62,020 nt of DNA from Marinobacterium jannaschii DSM 6295 (GTDB lineage: Bacteria; Pseudomonadota; Gammaproteobacteria; Pseudomonadales; Balneatricaceae). Location of the stretch: assembly GCF_000620085.1 (NCBI RefSeq), contig NZ_JHVJ01000031.1, positions 1 through 62,020 on the forward strand, read 5' to 3'. A program made the translations under genes and the position numbers. The notes under the pieces were generated by a model. The model saw only the letters and a program-made list of their open reading frames with translations. It was not told where the DNA came from and made no database searches. Below are positions 61,549 through 62,020 of this stretch, one piece after another (position 1 is the first letter of the stretch; each line of letters opens with the position of its first letter).

Positions 61549-61574
61549 GAGGGTGTTCATAGTTCTGTGTCATC
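61549..61574 (+). repeat. IS256 terminal inverted repeat (transposase stop side)
   Basis: Aligns with the complement of the end at 1281-1306 at 20 of 26 positions. It lies 6 bp outside the transposase stop codon. Confidence 0.7.
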
Positions 61575-61580
61575 CGAGTT

Positions 61581-61735
61581 TTACAGATCGATGTATTCGT
61601 CGATCCGGCCTTCGAAGTGGATGCTCAACTGAGACAGTGTCAGATTCCAGTTTTGCACGGGGTGCGTCCACTTCTCCGAGGCTTTCAACATACCGGCATA
61701 GAGCAGTTTGAGTAAAGTCGTTTCATTGGCGAATT
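61581..61735 (-). pseudogene. IS256-family transposase, 3' fragment
   Basis: Reading from about 61730 to the stop at 61581-61583 gives NETTLLKLLYAGMLKASEKW, then HPVQNWNLTLSQLSIHFEGR, the conserved tail of IS256 transposases. The gene is cut at about 61733 where an IS481-type element begins. The catalytic residues lie in the lost part. Confidence 0.85.
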
Positions 61736-61778
61736 GAGATGCTGGTTATCGCCAAACAAACAACATCCGATAGCCGAC

Positions 61779-62020
61779 ATGAACAACCCCCACAAGAATG
61801 CCCGAACGACTTACCATAATCGAGTCCTAATCATTGATCGTGTCCTGAATGAAGGCCGATCAGTCCACTCTGTGGCAGCTGATTTCGGTATCAGTGCACG
61901 TACCGTCTATAAATGGTTAGCCCGCTTTGAGGAGCACGGATACGCAGGACTGCATTCAGCGTCCAGTCGCCCCCATAGCAGCCCTTACCAATTGCCTGAT
62001 AGCTGGATCGAATGCATCCG
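61779..62020 (+). CDS. IS481-family transposase, N-terminal part (runs off right edge)
   Basis: Begins MNNPHKNARTTYHNRVLIID and continues with HSVAADFGISARTVYKWLARF, the leucine-zipper/HTH N-terminus of IS481/IS3-like DDE transposases, then GLHSASSRPHSSPYQL. The catalytic domain lies beyond the window. The IS seems to start near 61735, inside the IS256 gene. Confidence 0.85.
   Translation, partial: MNNPHKNARTTYHNRVLIIDRVLNEGRSVHSVAADFGISARTVYKWLARFEEHGYAGLHSASSRPHSSPYQLPDSWIECI

Overview
The window looks like a chromosomal segment of a marine gammaproteobacterium, probably of the Oceanospirillaceae type. This is inference from gene content: Ni-superoxide dismutase, an HpsN-type sulfonate dehydrogenase, a DddP-like protein, TRAP and betaine solute-binding proteins, RAYT/REP elements and many LysR-regulated catabolic units. 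No rRNA, tRNA or CRISPR array was seen.

Layout. 1-1310: insertion-sequence debris (IS3 end, a REP-associated tyrosine transposase, an IS256 5' fragment). 1343-3200: an AT-rich KAP NTPase bracketed by short inverted repeats and preceded by a 52-bp palindrome. 3200-4020: REP-like repeats. 4023-12143: housekeeping and stress genes, including an enolase-superfamily enzyme, a YcaQ/AlkX DNA glycosylase, a TPR-sodN-sodX operon and yidD. 12378-17620: a PLP decarboxylase and a LysR/hpsN/DegT aminotransferase unit suggesting C3-sulfonate metabolism. 17727-28647: a porin, a small exported protein with three PSKEA repeats, an atypical response regulator, an RND metal-type efflux operon (outer membrane factor, adaptor, pump) and a two-component system; a direct-repeat operator links three of these promoters. 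28749-35866: mixed small genes, then a decayed zone where two divergent LysR/catabolic gene pairs have each lost their centre (LysR/TRAP DctP and CuyA-like/LysR). 35917-41749: a 2-oxoglutarate oxygenase, a DddP-like M24 protein, an FrhB-like iron-sulfur protein, a DMT exporter and a LysR regulator. 42187-48334: an SDR, then an ABC transporter with a CtlX-like citrulline hydrolase, ornithine cyclodeaminase and an Lrp regulator. 48825-53082: a DMT transporter and a cytochrome b561/GST/metallo-beta-lactamase operon with its LysR. 53258-57925: gene remnants, then an SMR/2-hydroxyacid dehydrogenase/class II aldolase/HIBADH operon with a second LysR. 58215-62020: an enolase-family pseudogene, an orphan betaine-binding protein, an AT-rich membrane protein and IS256/IS481 fragments.

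The strongest new signal is an identical LysR-type box, ATCGAA-N3-TTCGAT, upstream of three distant units (36.9, 40.7 and 53.8 kb). It ties the oxygenase/DddP-like pair, the DMT/FrhB-like operon and the dehydrogenase/aldolase operon into one candidate regulon, matched by two paralogous LysR proteins (40874 and 57074). The second is an 11-bp-period direct repeat operator in front of the PSKEA protein, the atypical regulator and the efflux operon. The third is the repeated loss of divergent promoter regions among sulfonate-type LysR units.
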